From NCBI GenBank assembly GCA_944329445.1, contig CALVIH010000011.1, forward strand, positions 1-34,986: 34,986 nt of DNA. The letters run 5' to 3'. Source of the stretch: an uncultured Bacilli bacterium (GTDB lineage: Bacteria > Bacillota_I > Bacilli_A > RF39 > UBA660). Positions 8,568-17,279 of this stretch are shown one piece after another. Under the pieces are notes generated by a model. It was given only the letters and a program-made list of their open reading frames with translations. It did not search any database and was not told the DNA's origin. Made by a program: the position numbers and the translations under genes. Every line of letters begins with the position of its first letter. Position 1 is the first letter of the stretch.

Positions 8568-8771
8568 ATGGCAAAGAAAACACAAAAGACTCATAAGGGT
8601 ACAAAAAAGGTTTTAAACGTAAGACAAAGTGGTAGTATTACCGTAGGTCACCCAGGACACAGACATAACACTGGTAGTAAAAACGCTGCTTTTAACAGAA
8701 ACAAAAGATCTAAATCATCTTTAAGTAAAGCAGATGCTAACAGATTAAAAAGAATCGTTGACACTTTATAG
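8568..8771 (+). CDS. rpmI: Ribosomal protein bL35
   Basis: A 67-residue, very basic large-subunit protein. The KTHKGTKKVLNV start, the SGSITVGHPGHRHNTGSK centre and the C-terminal LSKADANRLKRIV are recognisable bL35 features. AGGAGG precedes the ATG at good spacing. It lies 12 bases after infC and 25 bases before rplT, in the conserved infC-rpmI-rplT order. Confidence 0.96.
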   Translation: MAKKTQKTHKGTKKVLNVRQSGSITVGHPGHRHNTGSKNAAFNRNKRSKSSLSKADANRLKRIVDTL

Positions 8772-8796
8772 GATAAGAATTAAGGAGGAATAAATA

Positions 8797-9366
8797 ATGG
8801 CAAGAGTAAAAAATGGTGCTGTAACAAAAGCACGTCGTAAGAAGATATTAAAAGAAGCTAAAGGATACTTTGGTAGTAAACATAGATTGTTTAAGACTGC
8901 AAAAGAACAAGTTATGCATTCATATGTCTATGCATATAGAGATAGAAGGCAAAAGAAAAGAGAATTTAGAAAGTTATGGATTGTTCGTATTAACGCTGCA
9001 TGCCGTGAAAATGAAATTAGTTATTCAAGATTTATAAATGGTCTATCAAAAGCAGGTGTAACCGTTAACCGTAAGATGCTTGCAGAAATTGCTATTGATC
9101 AACCAAAAACATTTACTGATTTAGTAGAAATTGCAAAAGATGCATTAAATGGTAAGATGCCTAAAGAAGCAAAGGCATCAGCACCTAAAAAAGAGGTAAA
9201 AGAAGAAGTTAAAAAAGCTCCAGTAAAAAAAGAAGCTTCAAAGAAAGAAGAAAAACAAGATATATCAAAATTAACCGTAGCAGAACTTAAGAAAATGGCA
9301 AAGGAAAAGGGTATTGAAGGATACACTTCAATGAAGAAAGCTGAATTATTAGAGAAACTAGCATAG
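8797..9366 (+). CDS. rplT: Ribosomal protein bL20 with C-terminal Rho_N/SAP-like extension
   Basis: Residues 1 to about 118 are ordinary bL20 ([19 protein letters not shown], then [10 protein letters not shown] and the [10 protein letters not shown] region). This protein assembles the 50S subunit early and represses its operon through the leader. At 189 residues it is about 70 longer than usual. The extra part is a Lys/Glu/Ala linker followed by about 35 residues ([17 protein letters not shown], then [10 protein letters not shown]) that look like the Rho N-terminal/SAP helix-extended-helix nucleic-acid-binding fold. That fold assignment is by eye. The stop codon lies within the terminator. 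Confidence 0.95.
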   Translation: MARVKNGAVTKARRKKILKEAKGYFGSKHRLFKTAKEQVMHSYVYAYRDRRQKKREFRKLWIVRINAACRENEISYSRFINGLSKAGVTVNRKMLAEIAIDQPKTFTDLVEIAKDALNGKMPKEAKASAPKKEVKEEVKKAPVKKEASKKEEKQDISKLTVAELKKMAKEKGIEGYTSMKKAELLEKLA

Positions 9367-9377
9367 TTTCTTTTTTT
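9353..9377 (+). terminator. Terminator of infC-rpmI-rplT
   Basis: AGAAACTA (9353-9360) pairs perfectly with TAGTTTCT (9364-9371), followed by a T-run. The rplT stop lies in the loop. Confidence 0.85.
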
Positions 9378-9404
9378 GTTGTATAATCTTTTTAGGTGAT
9401 ATAC

Positions 9405-10340
9405 ATGAATACTTATTTAATATACGGAAATGATTATGGTTTAATAAAAAGAGAAATAGATAAGATTACGGAAAATATACGTGACGTTGTTAAGTATGAT
9501 TTATCAGCCTATAAAATAGATGAATTATTAGATGATGCTTCTTGTATTTCTCTTTTTGGCGATAAGAAGGTTTTAATTGGAGAAAACGCACTTTTTTTAA
9601 CCGCAACACCAGGTAATGTAAATCATGATTTGGATTATTTTTCTAGGTATTTGATGAGCGAGAAACATGATAATATAGTTATAATTACGGTTATAGCAGA
9701 TAAGCTTGACGAAAGAAAAAAAATAGTAAAAACATTAAAAGAAAATTCAAAGGTAATACATAAGGAAGTTATTGATCAAAAAGATTTCCCACGTTTTGTC
9801 ATAAATGAATTTAAAAGTGATGGGTATGACATTGATTATAAGACGGCTAATTATTTTGTAGAATACGTTGGTAAAAACATTGATGTATTACTAAGCGAAA
9901 TAAAAAAAATGATGATTTATAAAGGTGGCGATAAGAAAATAACCATAAGTGACATTGATGATATTAGTAGCAAAGGGTTCAATGATAATGTTTTTGATTT
10001 ATCTGATGCAATTATGAAAAAAGATTTTAATAAGATGTTTTCTTGCTATAAAGATTTAATTGTTTTAAAAGAAGAGCCAATAAAGATAATAGCGATGCTT
10101 GGTAACCAATTTACGTTGGTGTACCAATGTAAATTACTTTCAAAACAAGGTTTTATGGGTAAGGACATCGCTGGTATTTTAAAAGTTCATCCGTTTAGGG
10201 TTAAGCTTGCACTGGAAACTGATTACATGATTTATGAGTTAGAAGATATATTAAAAAAACTTCATGATTTGGATTATAAAATTAAGAGTGGTAAAGAAGA
10301 TAAAAACATTGGCTTAGAGAGTTTTCTATTACATCTTTAA
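9405..10340 (+). CDS. holA: DNA polymerase III subunit delta
   Basis: The delta subunit of the clamp loader, which opens the beta sliding clamp. Family features are the N-terminal TYLIYGNDYGLIKREI, the LFGDKKVLIGENA strand, a central Lys-rich region and the C-terminal IIAMLGNQFTLVYQ collar helix followed by HPFRVKLALE. Length (311) is somewhat below the usual 320-345. The ATG at 9405 is four bases after AGGTGAT; an upstream in-frame GTG overlaps the SD and was rejected. A TATAAT at 9382-9387 sits between the preceding terminator and the SD. Confidence 0.92.
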   Translation: MNTYLIYGNDYGLIKREIDKITENIRDVVKYDLSAYKIDELLDDASCISLFGDKKVLIGENALFLTATPGNVNHDLDYFSRYLMSEKHDNIVIITVIADKLDERKKIVKTLKENSKVIHKEVIDQKDFPRFVINEFKSDGYDIDYKTANYFVEYVGKNIDVLLSEIKKMMIYKGGDKKITISDIDDISSKGFNDNVFDLSDAIMKKDFNKMFSCYKDLIVLKEEPIKIIAMLGNQFTLVYQCKLLSKQGFMGKDIAGILKVHPFRVKLALETDYMIYELEDILKKLHDLDYKIKSGKEDKNIGLESFLLHL

Positions 10341-10394
10341 GTTGATGTTTTCTTTTATTTATGTTACTATTAATATGTATTATAGGAGGGTGCT

Positions 10395-12380
10395 ATGGAT
10401 AACTTAACAGATGAGGAAAAGAAGAGTTTAATAATAAAAATAGTGGTTAGTGTTGTACTTCTTATTGCAATGATAATAATCGGATTAGTATTAACTTTTG
10501 GTGGTTCTATTTCCAATAGACTAAGAGGAGACGTAACTGGTGCAGAAGTTGATGCTAAAGCTTCTGCTACCTGTGATAATTTGATACAAGAGAATTATGG
10601 AACTATTGAACTTAGAGGAAATATGGATATAGTTTTATCAATGCTGCCAATAACCCTTGAATTTGTTGATAAAGAAACTAATACTGCTTATAAAAAAGTT
10701 TTAACTTTGGATGAATATGATTCTACGTATGAATATTACACCTTTAAAATTCCAGTTGGTACGTATGATATTAAAATAACTAAACCAGGATATTTATATG
10801 TTTTTTATGAAGATCAGAGTATCGTTAATAGTAGAACTATTTCTTTTTATATTTCAAATCTGATACCTGGTGATATAAATGGTGACGGATACATAAATGA
10901 CGAGGATTTAAACGATTTTGATTCATATAGAAATAAAACTTGTTCTTCTTTAAGCGGAGACGAAGCGTTGATATGTGATGCCGTTGATATGAACGACGAT
11001 GGCGTGGTTAACCAAGAAGACTATACCTTACTAGAGCAAAACGTAGGAAGGGTTTATGCATGGTATAAAAATGGGTCTTTATATACCGGACAGTATATAA
11101 TAGATCAAGATGATTTTGAACTAACATATGGTCAAACAATGCAGTTAACTTATCATAAAACAGATTATTTTAATCAAAGTTATACTTCTAACTGGAGGTC
11201 TAGTAACACTAGGGTAGCAACGGTAGAGAATGGAGTAGTAACACCGGTATCTGTTGGTACCGCTGAGATTAGCTTTGGTAATTCAGAGCCTGTTACCGTA
11301 ACGGTTTCAGAAAAAGGAAGTATCATATTAGAAGAATCTGACATTACGATGGACGGAATTACTGAAAAACAAATTAAATATTCTTATTCAGATGATAATA
11401 CTTTTAATGGTGCTAAGCCAACGTTTACAAGCTCTAACACAAGTATCATTACCGTTGATGAAAATGGTGTTATTAAGTCACTAAAGAAAGGTACTGCTAA
11501 GGTTACCGTAAAGGCAGGATTTAATACTACTGCAACGGTAAACGTAACGGTTAATGACGTTGAAGCAGAAGATTTTACAATTAATGAAAAAAGTATTGTA
11601 TTTAATGGTTATGAAAAAAAACAAATAGATATAACTCCAATTCCTTCTAACGCAACAATATACAAATATAGTTATGAGGTGGTTGACGACGAATATGCAT
11701 CCGTTACAACCGATGGTGTAGTAACTTCTAAAAAATCAGGTAGTACCAGGGTTAAGGTAACTTTAACACAAGATGAAAAAGAAATTTCAAGGTACGTCGA
11801 TATTGAAATTAACTACGTTCCAACGGAATCAATATCATATGAAGAAAGTATATCCTTTAATGGATCAACCACAATGAATGTTGACGTTACTTATTATCCG
11901 GCTAACGGGTTAGATAGAGAAATAGTTGCAACTTCTGATGATGTTTATGGTGATACAAATAATAAAATTTTAAGTAGTATTTCTACCAGTGAGGGTAATG
12001 TTCGTGTAACTAGTGCTTATCCTGGAGAGGCAACGATTAACCTTGTAATTGACAGGGAACAAGGTGAGGATTTAACCGGTACAATAACTGCTAATGTAAG
12101 TGATGTGGCGGTAACTAGGCTTAGCGTTCCTAGCTCTACTTTTGGTACATTGTCATACTTTGTTACTGTTACCATAAGCCCTTATCCTTCAAATTATACA
12201 AAGAACCATTATGTTGGTGGTTATTCAATATATAGTGGGGAATCAAATAGTTTTGCTCAGGCAACTTTATCTGGTAGTAGACTTACGGTACGTAGAAGGG
12301 CAGCACAATACTCAGGAAGCTTAACCGTTTGTGTAAGAAGTGAGGCTGGTTATACTGGATGTGGAACATATTCTAAATAA
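10395..12380 (+). CDS. Surface protein with dockerin-like and bacterial Ig-like (BIG2) domains
   Basis: A 661-residue envelope protein anchored by one N-terminal membrane segment (about residues 12-37). After a beta-rich domain comes a dockerin-like pair of calcium loops: DINGDG at about 160-165 and DMNDDG at about 198-203, about 38 residues apart. Several BIG2-type Ig-like repeats follow, recognised by recurring motifs such as SSNTRVATVENGVVTPVSVG, SSNTSIITVDENGVIKSLKKG and ASVTTDGVVTSKKSG. No LPxTG or other sorting signal is visible. Such proteins often serve in adhesion or as wall scaffolds; the ligand is unknown. GGAGGGTG precedes the ATG, and a terminator shared with uppP follows. Confidence 0.85.
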   Translation: MDNLTDEEKKSLIIKIVVSVVLLIAMIIIGLVLTFGGSISNRLRGDVTGAEVDAKASATCDNLIQENYGTIELRGNMDIVLSMLPITLEFVDKETNTAYKKVLTLDEYDSTYEYYTFKIPVGTYDIKITKPGYLYVFYEDQSIVNSRTISFYISNLIPGDINGDGYINDEDLNDFDSYRNKTCSSLSGDEALICDAVDMNDDGVVNQEDYTLLEQNVGRVYAWYKNGSLYTGQYIIDQDDFELTYGQTMQLTYHKTDYFNQSYTSNWRSSNTRVATVENGVVTPVSVGTAEISFGNSEPVTVTVSEKGSIILEESDITMDGITEKQIKYSYSDDNTFNGAKPTFTSSNTSIITVDENGVIKSLKKGTAKVTVKAGFNTTATVNVTVNDVEAEDFTINEKSIVFNGYEKKQIDITPIPSNATIYKYSYEVVDDEYASVTTDGVVTSKKSGSTRVKVTLTQDEKEISRYVDIEINYVPTESISYEESISFNGSTTMNVDVTYYPANGLDREIVATSDDVYGDTNNKILSSISTSEGNVRVTSAYPGEATINLVIDREQGEDLTGTITANVSDVAVTRLSVPSSTFGTLSYFVTVTISPYPSNYTKNHYVGGYSIYSGESNSFAQATLSGSRLTVRRRAAQYSGSLTVCVRSEAGYTGCGTYSK

Positions 12381-12407
12381 AAAGGGACTTAGACAAGTCC
12401 TTTTTTT
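12379..12407. terminator. Bidirectional terminator
   Basis: A hairpin of AAAAAGGGACTT and AAGTCCTTTTTT with one G-T pair and loop AGAC. A-run and T-run flank it, so it serves both the plus-strand surface gene and the minus-strand uppP. Confidence 0.8.
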
Positions 12408-12409
12408 GT

Positions 12410-13222
12410 TTATAAGAATAGTACTACAAGTATTCCAACAATTAAGCAATAAATTGAAAAATATCCAAGTTTTCCTTTTTTCATGATGTTTATAAACCAT
12501 TTAGCACTAAAGTAAGTTACGATGCAGCTTACAATCATTCCAAGCGCGTATGGAAGAACTAGGCTAGATATATTTGGTGTTTCAATTAAGTCTTTTACTC
12601 CAAGTAACATTGTAGCAAGGCTTATTGGTAAGTATAACATAAACGAATAATTAACGGCGGTTTCTCTTTTTAAGTCACGGCTCATACCTCCAACGATTGT
12701 TGAGCCACTTCTTGATATTCCAGGAAACAACGCAACAACCTGAAATAATCCTACCGTGATAGCATCCATTACCGTCATTTCTTTTTTTTCTTTTTTTCCT
12801 TTAAAATCTTTAATTATGAATAATGCTAAGGCAGTTATTAAAAGTGCTATTCCAATTATCTTTACGTTACCAGATATGCTTTCTATCGTATCTTTTAATA
12901 TGAGACCAACAATTCCAGCTGGAATTGTTCCCAAAACTATTAACCATGCATACTTATAGTTTTCTTTATAAGTATCTTTTTTTGTTTTAATAAACATAAA
13001 AAAGTCTGTTATTATTTTTATAATTTCTTTTCTATATAAGAAACATATTGCGATAAACGACCCGAAGTTAACCACGATTTCAAAGTTCATGTCGTTTAAC
13101 ATCTCAAAGTTAAATAATTCTTTAAATATTAATAAGTGCCCACTTGAAGATATTGGAATTGGTTCGGTAAAACCTTGTACTATGCCTAAAAAAACGTACT
13201 GTAAAACTTGTATTAAATTCAT
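12410..13222 (-). CDS. uppP: Undecaprenyl-diphosphatase UppP/BacA
   Basis: An integral membrane enzyme that dephosphorylates undecaprenyl diphosphate so the lipid carrier for wall synthesis can be reused; it also gives bacitracin resistance. The two signature motifs are GFTEPIPISSSGH near the N-terminus (usually GxTEFLPVSSSGH) and FPGISRSGSTI. Multiple hydrophobic segments cover the 270 residues, the usual length. GGAGG precedes the start on the minus strand. It stands alone between plus-strand genes. Confidence 0.95.
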   Translation of the reverse strand: MNLIQVLQYVFLGIVQGFTEPIPISSSGHLLIFKELFNFEMLNDMNFEIVVNFGSFIAICFLYRKEIIKIITDFFMFIKTKKDTYKENYKYAWLIVLGTIPAGIVGLILKDTIESISGNVKIIGIALLITALALFIIKDFKGKKEKKEMTVMDAITVGLFQVVALFPGISRSGSTIVGGMSRDLKRETAVNYSFMLYLPISLATMLLGVKDLIETPNISSLVLPYALGMIVSCIVTYFSAKWFINIMKKGKLGYFSIYCLIVGILVVLFL

Positions 13223-13296
13223 ATTTTCCTCCGATCATATATTACATTATATACTAATTTAGCCATAAAATAAATATTATTTATTAGGTGATTTTT

Positions 13297-13518
13297 ATGC
13301 TTCTAAGATTTTTTTTGTTTATTACTGGATTTGGTCTTATGGTTACAGGTTTTAATACGATTATTTTATACATAAATTTATTTAGCTTTGGGTATAATTT
13401 TAAAGAATACTTAAGTTACATTGTTAAATTACCAGAATTTTATTATTTATTAGTTGGTTTTGTTCTGGTTAATTTTTCTATTTTAAAAAAAGGAGATAAA
13501 AATGAAAAACGTTTATGA
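13297..13518 (+). CDS. Small two-pass membrane protein, unknown
   Basis: A 73-residue protein with two hydrophobic segments (about residues 3-26 and 46-64) and a charged C-terminus (KKGDKNEKRL). I do not recognise it. The ATG at 13297 lies five bases after AGGTGAT; an in-frame GTG at 13288 falls within that SD. Its last 17 bases overlap the next gene, whose SD (AAAGGAGAT) lies inside it, so translation of the two is likely coupled. Confidence 0.7.
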   Translation: MLLRFFLFITGFGLMVTGFNTIILYINLFSFGYNFKEYLSYIVKLPEFYYLLVGFVLVNFSILKKGDKNEKRL

Positions 13519-14140
13519 TATTTTGGTAAATTTCAAAAATAAAGCATATGAGTTTTATGAGTGGGAACAAACGGATGCGGTAAACCACGTAAAGAAAATA
13601 CCATCCTTTAAGGTAAATGATTTAACCATGTATGAATTTACTAATTATGATGTTAGTGTATCCCGTGAGTTCTTAGAAAAAATATATGATAAAACAGAAG
13701 TTTTTTATAATAGAATGATAAAAAAAATACCATATGCCTGTATATTGTTTAATGATGAATTTTCTCTTGCACTAGTATTTGATGAAACAGGAAGAACCTT
13801 CGGAAAAAGTAAACTTTTATTTGATGAATCTGATGACGTTGTAGAAAAAGGAAAAGATTTAGAATGTTACGATATCTTGTATAACGTAACGTCAAAAGAA
13901 AAAGTAAGCAATAGTTTTACTAGAAAAGAAGGCAAATTGGTTTTATTGCTTACTAAGTATCTAGATAAAATTTATGAATGCCAAAAAAAAGATGAAATGA
14001 AATATTTATATTATGAATGTTTTAATGAAGAGGAGAACGATTTTTTAAAGGCGTATGAAAAAATAAAACAAAACGTTTTAAAAGCTAACTTTGACGTTAT
14101 TAACAAACTTAAAGTTATGGTTAAAGTTTTAAAAAAATAG
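13502..14140 (+). CDS. UPF0736/YjbA-like hypothetical protein
   Basis: A soluble 212-residue protein. The N-terminal stretch YEFYEWEQTDAVNHVKKIP followed by a YCFV-like strand (here YACILFND) and an acidic, Tyr-rich C-terminal helix resembles the Bacillus YjbA (DUF3603) family, of unknown function. The resemblance is by eye and mainly N-terminal; the protein is shorter than YjbA (about 250). It overlaps the small membrane protein gene by 17 bases. Confidence 0.7.
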   Translation: MKNVYDILVNFKNKAYEFYEWEQTDAVNHVKKIPSFKVNDLTMYEFTNYDVSVSREFLEKIYDKTEVFYNRMIKKIPYACILFNDEFSLALVFDETGRTFGKSKLLFDESDDVVEKGKDLECYDILYNVTSKEKVSNSFTRKEGKLVLLLTKYLDKIYECQKKDEMKYLYYECFNEEENDFLKAYEKIKQNVLKANFDVINKLKVMVKVLKK

Positions 14141-14148
14141 TATAAAAG

Positions 14149-14179
14149 TTCCTTCTTATGCCAGATTAATACCAGAAGG
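14149..14179 (+). promoter_or_regulatory. Hairpin that can cover the lipoprotein gene SD
   Basis: TTCCTTCT upstream is complementary to AGAAGGAGGAA, which includes the SD of the gene at 14190. The arms are separated by about 15 bases. Folding would hide the ribosome site; alternatively it could help end transcription from the gene before. No regulatory factor is known. Confidence 0.4.
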
Positions 14180-14189
14180 AGGAAATATC

Positions 14190-14738
14190 ATGAAAAATGG
14201 AATTAAAAAAATATTAGTAGTTTTATGTGCAATATTACTTTTTACTGGTTGTAGTTGTTCAATTAACGATAATAAACCAGAAGAAGCAGTAGAAACTTTC
14301 TTCGAAAAGTATAGAGCAAAAGATGATGATATTATAACCCAGTTAAAAGAAACGATTGAAAACGAAGATTTAACTGATGATTCCAAAGAAAAGTACCAAG
14401 AACTTATGGAAAAGCAGTATGATCAGTTTGCGTACGTTATAAAAGATACTAAGGAAGAAGATAATGAAGCTACTGTTACGGTAGAACTTACGGTACTTAA
14501 CTATCGTAGTGCGATTTTAGAAGCCGAGGAAGAATTAAAAAATAATCCTGATAAGTTCAATGATGAAGAAGGAAACTTCTCTGAGGAAAAATACATGGAT
14601 TATAAAATAGAAAAAATGCAAGAAGTAACAGATACTACTACTCATACAATTGACTTATCGTTAACCAAAGAAAATGGTATGTGGACCGTAAATCAATTAT
14701 CAAGTGATGATATATCTAAATTACATGGATTATACTAA
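14190..14738 (+). CDS. Putative lipoprotein, unknown
   Basis: A 182-residue secreted lipoprotein. The N-terminus has Lys residues, a hydrophobic stretch and the lipobox LFTGC with the lipidated Cys near residue 21, followed by a second Cys. The mature part is acidic and helical at first (EEAVETFFEKYRAKD), then has beta strands and a WTVNQL end. This is the general form of DUF4878/NTF2-like lipoproteins that follow a lipobox with an EEAVxxFF helix. Function is unknown. GAAGGAGG gives a strong ribosome site. Confidence 0.8.
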   Translation: MKNGIKKILVVLCAILLFTGCSCSINDNKPEEAVETFFEKYRAKDDDIITQLKETIENEDLTDDSKEKYQELMEKQYDQFAYVIKDTKEEDNEATVTVELTVLNYRSAILEAEEELKNNPDKFNDEEGNFSEEKYMDYKIEKMQEVTDTTTHTIDLSLTKENGMWTVNQLSSDDISKLHGLY

Positions 14739-14768
14739 AAATTAAGAAAGTGATTTCTTAATTTTTTT
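14738..14768 (+). terminator. Terminator after the lipoprotein gene
   Basis: AAATTAAGAAA pairs with TTTCTTAATTT around loop GTGA, followed by T's. It lies immediately upstream of the CIRCE element. Confidence 0.8.
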
Positions 14769-14779
14769 TAATAATTTAT

Positions 14780-14806
14780 TTAGCACTATACTATTGACAG
14801 TGCTAA
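14780..14806 (+). promoter_or_regulatory. CIRCE operator (HrcA site) upstream of htpG
   Basis: TTAGCACT (14780-14787) and AGTGCTAA (14799-14806) form an inverted repeat spanning 27 bp. That is the exact length of the CIRCE consensus (TTAGCACTC-N9-GAGTGCTAA), here with eight conserved bases per arm. The right arm overlaps the -35 box, which suits repression by HrcA. Confidence 0.9.
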
Positions 14807-14822
14807 CGAATGTGACTATAAT
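14794..14822 (+). promoter_or_regulatory. htpG promoter
   Basis: TTGACA (14794-14799), 17-base spacer, TATAAT (14817-14822): a perfect sigma-A consensus overlapped by the CIRCE operator. Confidence 0.9.
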
Positions 14823-14843
14823 TTATTTTAGGAGATGATTATT

Positions 14844-16703
14844 ATGGTAAAAAGACAATTTAAGGCTGAGTCTAAAAAGTTATTGGATCTAATGATTAAT
14901 TCAATTTACACTAACAAGGAGATATTCTTAAGAGAACTTATTTCAAATGCTAGTGATGCGTTGGATAAGTTGTCATACGAATCTTTAACAAACAAAAAGT
15001 TAAAGATGGATAAGAAGAAATTAGGCATTAAAATTAGTATTGATAAAGAAAAAAGATTACTTACGATATCCGATAATGGTATTGGTATGGATAAGGATGA
15101 ACTAGCAGAAAATCTTGGTACAATTGCAAAGAGCGGATCTTTAGCTTTTAAAGAAGCACTAGAAAAGAAGAATAATACTAATATTATCGGACAATTTGGC
15201 GTTGGTTTTTATTCTAGCTTTATGGTAGCGGATAAAGTTGTGGTAGAAAGCAAAAAAGCAGGTTCGCAAGACGCTTATAAATGGGTATCAACTGGTGCTG
15301 ATGGATATGAAATTACACCGATTGACAAGGAAGAAAATGGAACTAAGATAACACTTCATATTAAAGAAAATGAAAAAGAGGAAAACTATGATGATTACCT
15401 AGAAGATTTTAAGGTACAAAGTTTAATAAAAAAATATTCTGATTACATAAGGTACCCGATTAAAATGGATACCATTGATGAAGAGACAAAAAAGGTAACC
15501 GAAACAGATGCTATAAACAGTATGGTTCCTTTATGGAAGAAAAATAAAAAGAAGATAAAAGAGGAAGAATATTTTAACTTTTATCAAGATAAATTTTTCG
15601 ATTATGCAAAGCCTTTAAAGGTAATTCATACTAGTGCAGAAGGATTAGTAAGTTATGATGCGTTAATGTTTATCCCAGCAAATCCACCATATGATTTTTA
15701 TACCAAGGAATATAAAAAAGGTCTTGAATTATATTCAAATGGCGTTTTGATAATGGGTAAATGTGAGGATTTACTTCCTGATTATTTAAACTTCGTAAAA
15801 GGTGTTGTAGATTCACCAGATTTATCACTTAATATTTCAAGGGAAATGTTACAACAAAATAGGCAACTTAAAATAATTGCTAAAAACATAGAAAAGAAAA
15901 TATTAAAAGAATTAACGAACATGCTTGATAATGAAAGGGATAAATATGAAGCATTTTTTAAGACGTTTGGCGTTAATATAAAATATGGAGTTTACGATAA
16001 TTATGGTGCTAAAAAAGATGATTTAAAGGATTTAATTATCTTCTACTCATCAAAGGAAAAGAAAAACGTTACTTTAAAAGAATATGTATCAAGAATGGGT
16101 AAAGATGATGATACCATTTACTATGCATGTGGTGAAACAATAGATAAAATAGACATGATGCCACAAGTAGAAAGTTTAAAAGAAAAGAAAAAAGAAGTTT
16201 TATACCTAACTGATTACGTAGATGAATTCGTTTTAAAAATGCTTGATAAATACGAAGATAAAAAGTTTGTTAACATCTCATCAAATGATTTTGACTTATC
16301 AAGCGAAGAAGAAAAAGAAACCTTAAAGAAAAAGAACGAAGAAGCTAAAGAGATGTTTGATTACATGAAAAAAGAATTAGGTAATGAAGTTTCACAAATA
16401 AGGTTTACTAACAAACTAAAAAAACATCCTCTATGTTTAACTAGCGAAGGAAACATAACGGCCCAAATGCAAAAGGTAATTAACGCAATGCCAACCGACG
16501 AACACATCGATGCTAAGTTAGTACTTGAAATAAACGAAGAGCATCCAATTGCTAAGAAAATAGAGGACTTATATAAAAACGATAAAGATACACTTAAAAA
16601 ATACACTAAAATACTTTATGATGAAGCAAGATTAATTGAGGGCTTACCTGTTGAAAACCCAACTGAATTAAGCAATTTGGTATGTGAATTTTTATCTAAA
16701 TAA
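14844..16703 (+). CDS. htpG: Chaperone HtpG (Hsp90)
   Basis: The bacterial Hsp90, an ATP-dependent dimeric chaperone. The N-terminal GHKL ATPase shows ELISNASDALDKL, DNGIGM and GQFGVGFYSSFMV; the middle domain shows SLNISREMLQQNR. At 619 residues it has normal length. The ATG at 14844 is nine bases from AGGAG; an in-frame ATG at 14835 lies too close to it. The CIRCE operator makes it a heat-shock gene under HrcA, unlike Bacillus subtilis, where htpG is not in the HrcA regulon. Confidence 0.97.
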   Translation: MVKRQFKAESKKLLDLMINSIYTNKEIFLRELISNASDALDKLSYESLTNKKLKMDKKKLGIKISIDKEKRLLTISDNGIGMDKDELAENLGTIAKSGSLAFKEALEKKNNTNIIGQFGVGFYSSFMVADKVVVESKKAGSQDAYKWVSTGADGYEITPIDKEENGTKITLHIKENEKEENYDDYLEDFKVQSLIKKYSDYIRYPIKMDTIDEETKKVTETDAINSMVPLWKKNKKKIKEEEYFNFYQDKFFDYAKPLKVIHTSAEGLVSYDALMFIPANPPYDFYTKEYKKGLELYSNGVLIMGKCEDLLPDYLNFVKGVVDSPDLSLNISREMLQQNRQLKIIAKNIEKKILKELTNMLDNERDKYEAFFKTFGVNIKYGVYDNYGAKKDDLKDLIIFYSSKEKKNVTLKEYVSRMGKDDDTIYYACGETIDKIDMMPQVESLKEKKKEVLYLTDYVDEFVLKMLDKYEDKKFVNISSNDFDLSSEEEKETLKKKNEEAKEMFDYMKKELGNEVSQIRFTNKLKKHPLCLTSEGNITAQMQKVINAMPTDEHIDAKLVLEINEEHPIAKKIEDLYKNDKDTLKKYTKILYDEARLIEGLPVENPTELSNLVCEFLSK

Positions 16704-16732
16704 AACTGATTAATTAAACTTAATCAGTTTTT
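16703..16732 (+). terminator. htpG terminator
   Basis: AAACTGATTAA pairs with TTAATCAGTTT, followed by T's. A TATAAT (16737-16742) for the next gene starts about five bases later. Confidence 0.85.
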
Positions 16733-16758
16733 ATGTTATAATTTTTTTGGTGATAAAA

Positions 16759-17229
16759 ATGTTAGAAAGGCTAAAGGATAAATATGTATTTTTTGATGTT
16801 GATGGTACTTTAAGTGAATATAGGTTTAATGATAAGCTTTATGCTGGTTTAAAACCAGAACTTGGTTGTCAAACGCTAAATGAATTTTTATTTGGTGATT
16901 TATTTTTAAAGGCAAGACCACTTAAATCCATGCAAAAAATAATATCAAAACTTGATAAAGATAAGGTATTTATTTTGGGTACCATCGTTACTAATAACGA
17001 AATAAATCAAAAGTATATTTGGATAAAAGAAAACTATCCAAACGTAAAAAAAGAAAACATAATTTTTATATCATCCACCATGCTAAAGCCAGATGTTATA
17101 ATGGAGTATTCTAAAACGTATAAAATTAATTTAGAAGACGTAGTTTTTGTAGATGACAGGCTAGATGTTTTAAGAAAAGCAGAAGAAATGGGAATAACAG
17201 CGTATCATCCTAGTTCATTTACTGATTAA
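16759..17229 (+). CDS. HAD-family hydrolase (5'-nucleotidase-like)
   Basis: A 156-residue HAD phosphatase. Motif I is FFDVDGTLS with the nucleophile Asp13 and acid/base Asp15. Motif II is probably the Thr in ILGTIVTN, a Lys follows (LKPDVI), and motif IV is VFVDDRLDVL. The compact size and order resemble the deoxyribonucleotidase-like (NT5C) HAD proteins, but the substrate cannot be told. The ATG at 16759 is four bases after GGTGAT; an upstream TTG was rejected. A terminator follows. Confidence 0.85.
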   Translation: MLERLKDKYVFFDVDGTLSEYRFNDKLYAGLKPELGCQTLNEFLFGDLFLKARPLKSMQKIISKLDKDKVFILGTIVTNNEINQKYIWIKENYPNVKKENIIFISSTMLKPDVIMEYSKTYKINLEDVVFVDDRLDVLRKAEEMGITAYHPSSFTD

Positions 17230-17255
17230 AGGGCAAATATTTAAAGCCTTTTTTT
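17228..17255 (+). terminator. Terminator after the HAD gene
   Basis: AAAGGGC pairs with GCCTTTT (one G-T pair) around an 11-base loop, then T's. TATAAT at 17258-17263 follows at once. Confidence 0.7.
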
Positions 17256-17279
17256 CATATAATTACTTAGGTGATATGC

